This document shows, piece by piece, positions 60,691 through 64,000 of a stretch of 64,000 bases of DNA. Under the pieces are notes generated by a model that was not told the DNA's origin, did no database searches, and was given only the letters and a program-made list of their open reading frames with translations. How positions within the stretch are numbered: the stretch's first letter is position 1; each line of letters opens with the position of its first letter. The position numbers were made by a program, and so were the translations under genes. This DNA comes from Phoronis australis (lineage: Eukaryota > Phoronida > Phoronidae): contig NMRA01000170.1 of the NCBI GenBank assembly GCA_002633005.1, positions 78,739 to 142,738 on the forward strand, written 5' to 3'.

Positions 60691-63297
60691 GTTTTTTTGG
60701 TTTCATTCTCGTTTAACATACTTACCGTGATAGGAATTTAATTTCTTTTACCAACAAAAACATCAAAACAACCAATTAATAAATAAATAAACGCTTCAGA
60801 GTGTAATGGGTTTGGCCAACTCTAAAATTGCAAATTCGAAAGGTACGTATCACCTGTGACTTGAGTTGCCGGGTCACTTGGGAGAAGTCCAGGGTCGAAT
60901 GAGTGTCGTTGTATGCCTGTGACTTTAGTTGCACCAATTCAGTATCTGATGAGCGTGGTAATGTTTTTAAACCCCAAAGTGCTTTTGTTACGAATTAAAC
61001 ACTGACAACTAAACAGCTGTTAAATGGCATTTAAAGGAAATGACAACCGCTTTCTTAACTCATACACGATGTTTTGGTTTTCCTAGATAATTTTTTAAAC
61101 AAATTAAATTCCCCGGGTTCTAACTAATTTTGTATGCGTCACCCCGGTTGTCACGTCCTGTGGCAATTTTGGATAAGTATCGTAGAGCCGAACACAGTTT
61201 ACACATTGAACCGTCCCATAATCAGAGGTGGGGGGCAGTAATCTGGGCGGCTGTCGTAATATCCGGAGTGACGCATGCATAATTAATTAGAGCCCGGGAA
61301 AAATTATTTTAAGCTCTAAATTCTCTTAGATAACCGGACACTCGTGTTTTAACATAACCCTAAAAACGGGTTGTATTCGTCTTTAAGTAGTTGCCCAAAT
61401 ATGAAGGCATACCATTGAAGGAAAAGAGTCGGATGGAATTCTTACCAAGCGATTAGGTGATTTATTAACCACGAACACTTAGTAACTTCCAAAATGCACA
61501 ATACAATCTTAACTTAACCTTCTCGTTTCATGTGTTAGAGGCTGACTGAGTGGATTAAATATCTAAAGTCTAGAACTCTTGTCGGGACGGGACTTAGTGG
61601 CGAAGCAATGACGACGTCTAGCTATTAAGAAAGGTGTTCTGTTACGACACATCCGGTGAGGAAGATACGTGGTGCGATTTGATAGCTATAGTCGATTTTT
61701 CAGTAGTTCAAGTATTCACCAAAATCACATTGTTGTGTCACTGCTTGTCTATTTTTACAGTTATTTAATCTTCATTTCGCCACATCTGTTTAGAATGCGA
61801 ATTAAATAGCAAGCCGACACGCATTTTTTTTTTCCAATAAGTCATTTTATTACTCTGACAAGGGTGTTATCCTTACGTGTACCATTCGTGTATCCTGTGC
61901 TTCCCTCACAAAACACCTGGACGTTCTCTTTGAAGCCGCTAAAACATGTTCTGGTGTTAAAAATATCAATTTTCTTCAAAGGCGTACTTGTCCTTGCAAA
62001 TCACCGTCATCGCGTTCGTTATCCTGAATTGGGTTTCAACGAATCATCTGTATTTCTCTGACGGACATATTGTTTTGGCGACTGAAATTAACGCGACGTA
62101 ATAAGCACCTTACACGGACCCAGTCTAAAGCAACAGCAAGCCTACACGCCATCTGTAGTCTGAATAACGAACAGGATGAGACTGATTTTATAAAAAGTAA
62201 AAAGTCAAAATTTGACTTTTGACAGAAGACGAGGGCTGTTTGTTCCTTAAAATCGCATTTTTTCATAACGCTAAGCACACGATATTTTTTCATGGGGAAA
62301 TATTTATTTTCGGATAGCACATGAACACAAACAAGGTTGTTAAGAAAAGCATTGCAGTGTTCGAGAAAGGAAAAAGTGCTAGTGTGAAAAACATTGTGTT
62401 CATGTCAAAAGAAGGGAACGCGCTGCGATTTTCGAAGGGAAACCAAGTAGTAAGACACGCAGATTGAGCATGTATAGATATCTAAAACATAGAAATAATT
62501 CTGCGTGCCAATTCTTGCACGTGCACACGACAAATTCAAAGAAGTACTGAGTTATAAATTCAAGAGTTTGTTCTGGAAGACTCTACATTTGACTTCACGC
62601 ACACAAGTTTTGTCTGATTTTCGCATAGCTAATGACAACTATCCCCGAGTCATTTTTACAGCAAAACAGAAATGTACATGGCAAAGCATGCAAGTACAGT
62701 TAACTGAACTGGCTTACAGCGACAATTTCCGTTGTAGAATTGTTCTTATCTTGTTTCTTACTCAATTCAAAAGTGACCCGTGGGTTCGGGAACAGCTGGC
62801 AGTCCATTATTTGTTCACATCAAGCTCATAAAATTTCAGGTCTGAAATTTTATTAGTTTTAAGCAATAACAAATTGTCAGTTCTGTCAAAATCCATGAAA
62901 TCGTCCCGAATTTGGCTAAGGAAGAATTTGAGACCAATTTCATAACAGAAAGTGCTAATTCCAAATTAGTTTTTTGACTGAAAACACGGGTGAAATACCA
63001 TTTTAAAAACACAGCCACAGGTTGTTGCATATTTCTTTACGATCACAAGGTAAAATGGATATAGAAAAGACTTTATGTAACCAGAATTCTCACTCCAGAG
63101 GTCATAAAACGGCTTGTAGTTTTATTACACCAAGACATTTACCTAAATTTTGACAAGATACCGTATAGATAAGGCTTATCTCGCAATGAATTACATTTGT
63201 GTAATCACTGCAGAGTGGTTTATTTTTACTTCCCACACCTTCGTATTAATACTCATGTTTTCCTCACAAACTGCAAACCGATCGATAACATTTGAAC
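60691..63297. other. Interval without genes apart from small repeats
   Basis: It holds sequence like repeat family C at about 60790-60960 and the foldback at 61080-61345. I recognise no coding exon. Confidence 0.4.
61080..61345. mobile_element. Foldback element with long terminal inverted repeats
   Basis: The left side (attccccgggttctaactaa, then tatgcgtcaccccgg) is matched in reverse complement on the right (ccggagtgacgcatgca, then taattagagcccgggaaaaa). The arms are about 70 bp with mismatches around a 120-bp centre. It is non-coding, so it is probably a MITE. Confidence 0.55.
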
Positions 63298-63780
63298 TCA
63301 ACACTTAGAACATACGTCACCATACCCAAACCATGGATAAGAACAGTGAGCGTTATCCAATGACATCGAATTCAATGCTGTATACACAGTCCGACCCTGT
63401 GAACGTGCAGAACTATCCCAGCTACTGCAATATCGAGTTTTATCAGTTTTATAAAAGAAGGCCGGTGATATGGCATAAGTTCTCTGTTCAAGAGACTTGT
63501 GTTCCATATCGAGCCTTGAGGTGATTCCTACCATCCGGAGATACATCACTTCAAATATGCTGCTCGGAATGTAAATGGGAGTACTAACGAAAGCTGTCAA
63601 TACCCAGGATGGGACCAAGACCCCGGTCCCGACGGACACAGGACCGCCAGATATGTACCGTTTGCATGGTACCCCGTCTACAAGCACGCTTAGCGTGGAC
63701 AGAGGTATACTTTGTCGTTTGTAACTTTGGAGTTCATTATTATGCAATGTAATTTTCATGTACTTCAATGTCACATTCAT
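63298..63780 (-). CDS. Long open frame, possibly a Cys-loop receptor exon remnant
   Basis: A 160-codon minus-strand frame, longer than most chance frames here. The part LSTLSVLVDGVPCKRYISGG, then PVSVGTGVLV, vaguely resembles the N-terminal ligand-gated channel pattern in which a short helix (..LL.DG) precedes a GGPV.V beta strand. The sequence beyond lacks the WxDxRL and Cys-loop motifs. A shorter plus-strand frame (63333-63524) overlaps it. No splice site clearly bounds it. It could be an exon, a degenerate copy or chance. Confidence 0.22.
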   Translation of the reverse strand: MNVTLKYMKITLHNNELQSYKRQSIPLSTLSVLVDGVPCKRYISGGPVSVGTGVLVPSWVLTAFVSTPIYIPSSIFEVMYLRMVGITSRLDMEHKSLEQRTYAISPAFFYKTDKTRYCSSWDSSARSQGRTVYTALNSMSLDNAHCSYPWFGYGDVCSKC

Positions 63781-63859
63781 TTTATTGTCTCACATTTAAC
63801 AATCGTCCTCGTGTTTGTCCTCTTTAAGTTCGTCATTATCTTCGTCACCGCAACTTTAA

Positions 63860-64000
63860 CCATCGCAACCACCATCACGACTTCAACCATCACCACCGTT
63901 GTCACCACCACAATCATCATCACCACCACCACCATTGACCACCATCACACCACACAACTACTACCACCACCAACACCCCACCATCATCACAATAATCAAC
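63860..64000 (+). repeat. CAC/ATC-rich microsatellite
   Basis: An imperfect trinucleotide run (accaccatc-type units) that continues to the window edge. Confidence 0.9.

Overview
This is a eukaryotic, AT-rich window with short exons, GT-AG introns of roughly 0.2-5 kb, AATAAA signals and dense small repeats. Three genes could be assembled exon by exon into full-length proteins: squalene synthase (FDFT1), the SAGA/PCAF-complex subunit TAF5L, and a 15-hydroxyprostaglandin dehydrogenase-like short-chain dehydrogenase (HPGD). Insects and nematodes lack squalene synthase. Together with the vertebrate-like protein lengths, the THAP and P2X7-tail gene debris and the many MITE-like foldbacks, this suggests a marine invertebrate, perhaps a deuterostome such as a hemichordate, amphioxus or echinoderm. 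That placement is inference. The assembly shows polymorphism, with a run of N flanked by two nearly identical copies of the same sequence.

Layout. 1-3.3 kb: the last two coding exons and 3' UTR of an unrecognised plus-strand gene. 4.6-8.3 kb: minus-strand coding material, consisting of one unrecognised multi-exon gene (8280 to 6306, poly(A) signal at 6060) and a separate well-spliced exon at 4582-4905. 8.3-14.2 kb: no confident gene, a decayed LINE fragment and an inverted-repeat pair. 14.9-20.5 kb: FDFT1 on the minus strand, eight coding exons, 418 codons plus stop. 20.5-22.0 kb: the intergenic region between the head-to-head genes FDFT1 and TAF5L, with several CCAAT boxes. 22.0-38.3 kb: TAF5L on the plus strand, 14 exons, 586 residues. 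40.7-51.7 kb: HPGD-like SDR, seven exons, 266 residues, with a consensus CRE and a TATA box upstream. 51.7-64 kb: gene-poor and repeat-rich. It holds a SINE, foldback clusters, a MITE, a retrotransposon fragment and a large imperfect palindrome of about 3.2 kb that carries decayed THAP and P2X7-tail-like coding sequence. A weak Cys-loop-receptor-like ORF lies near the end.

The genes do not form one pathway: FDFT1 commits farnesyl diphosphate to sterols, TAF5L scaffolds a histone acetyltransferase coactivator, and HPGD-type enzymes oxidise hydroxy-lipids. The least explained parts are the THAP/P2X7 palindrome, a perfect 52-bp inverted repeat inside an HPGD intron, and the unrecognised minus-strand gene. 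All splice sites were assigned by eye from reading frame, GT/AG dinucleotides and remembered family sequence.
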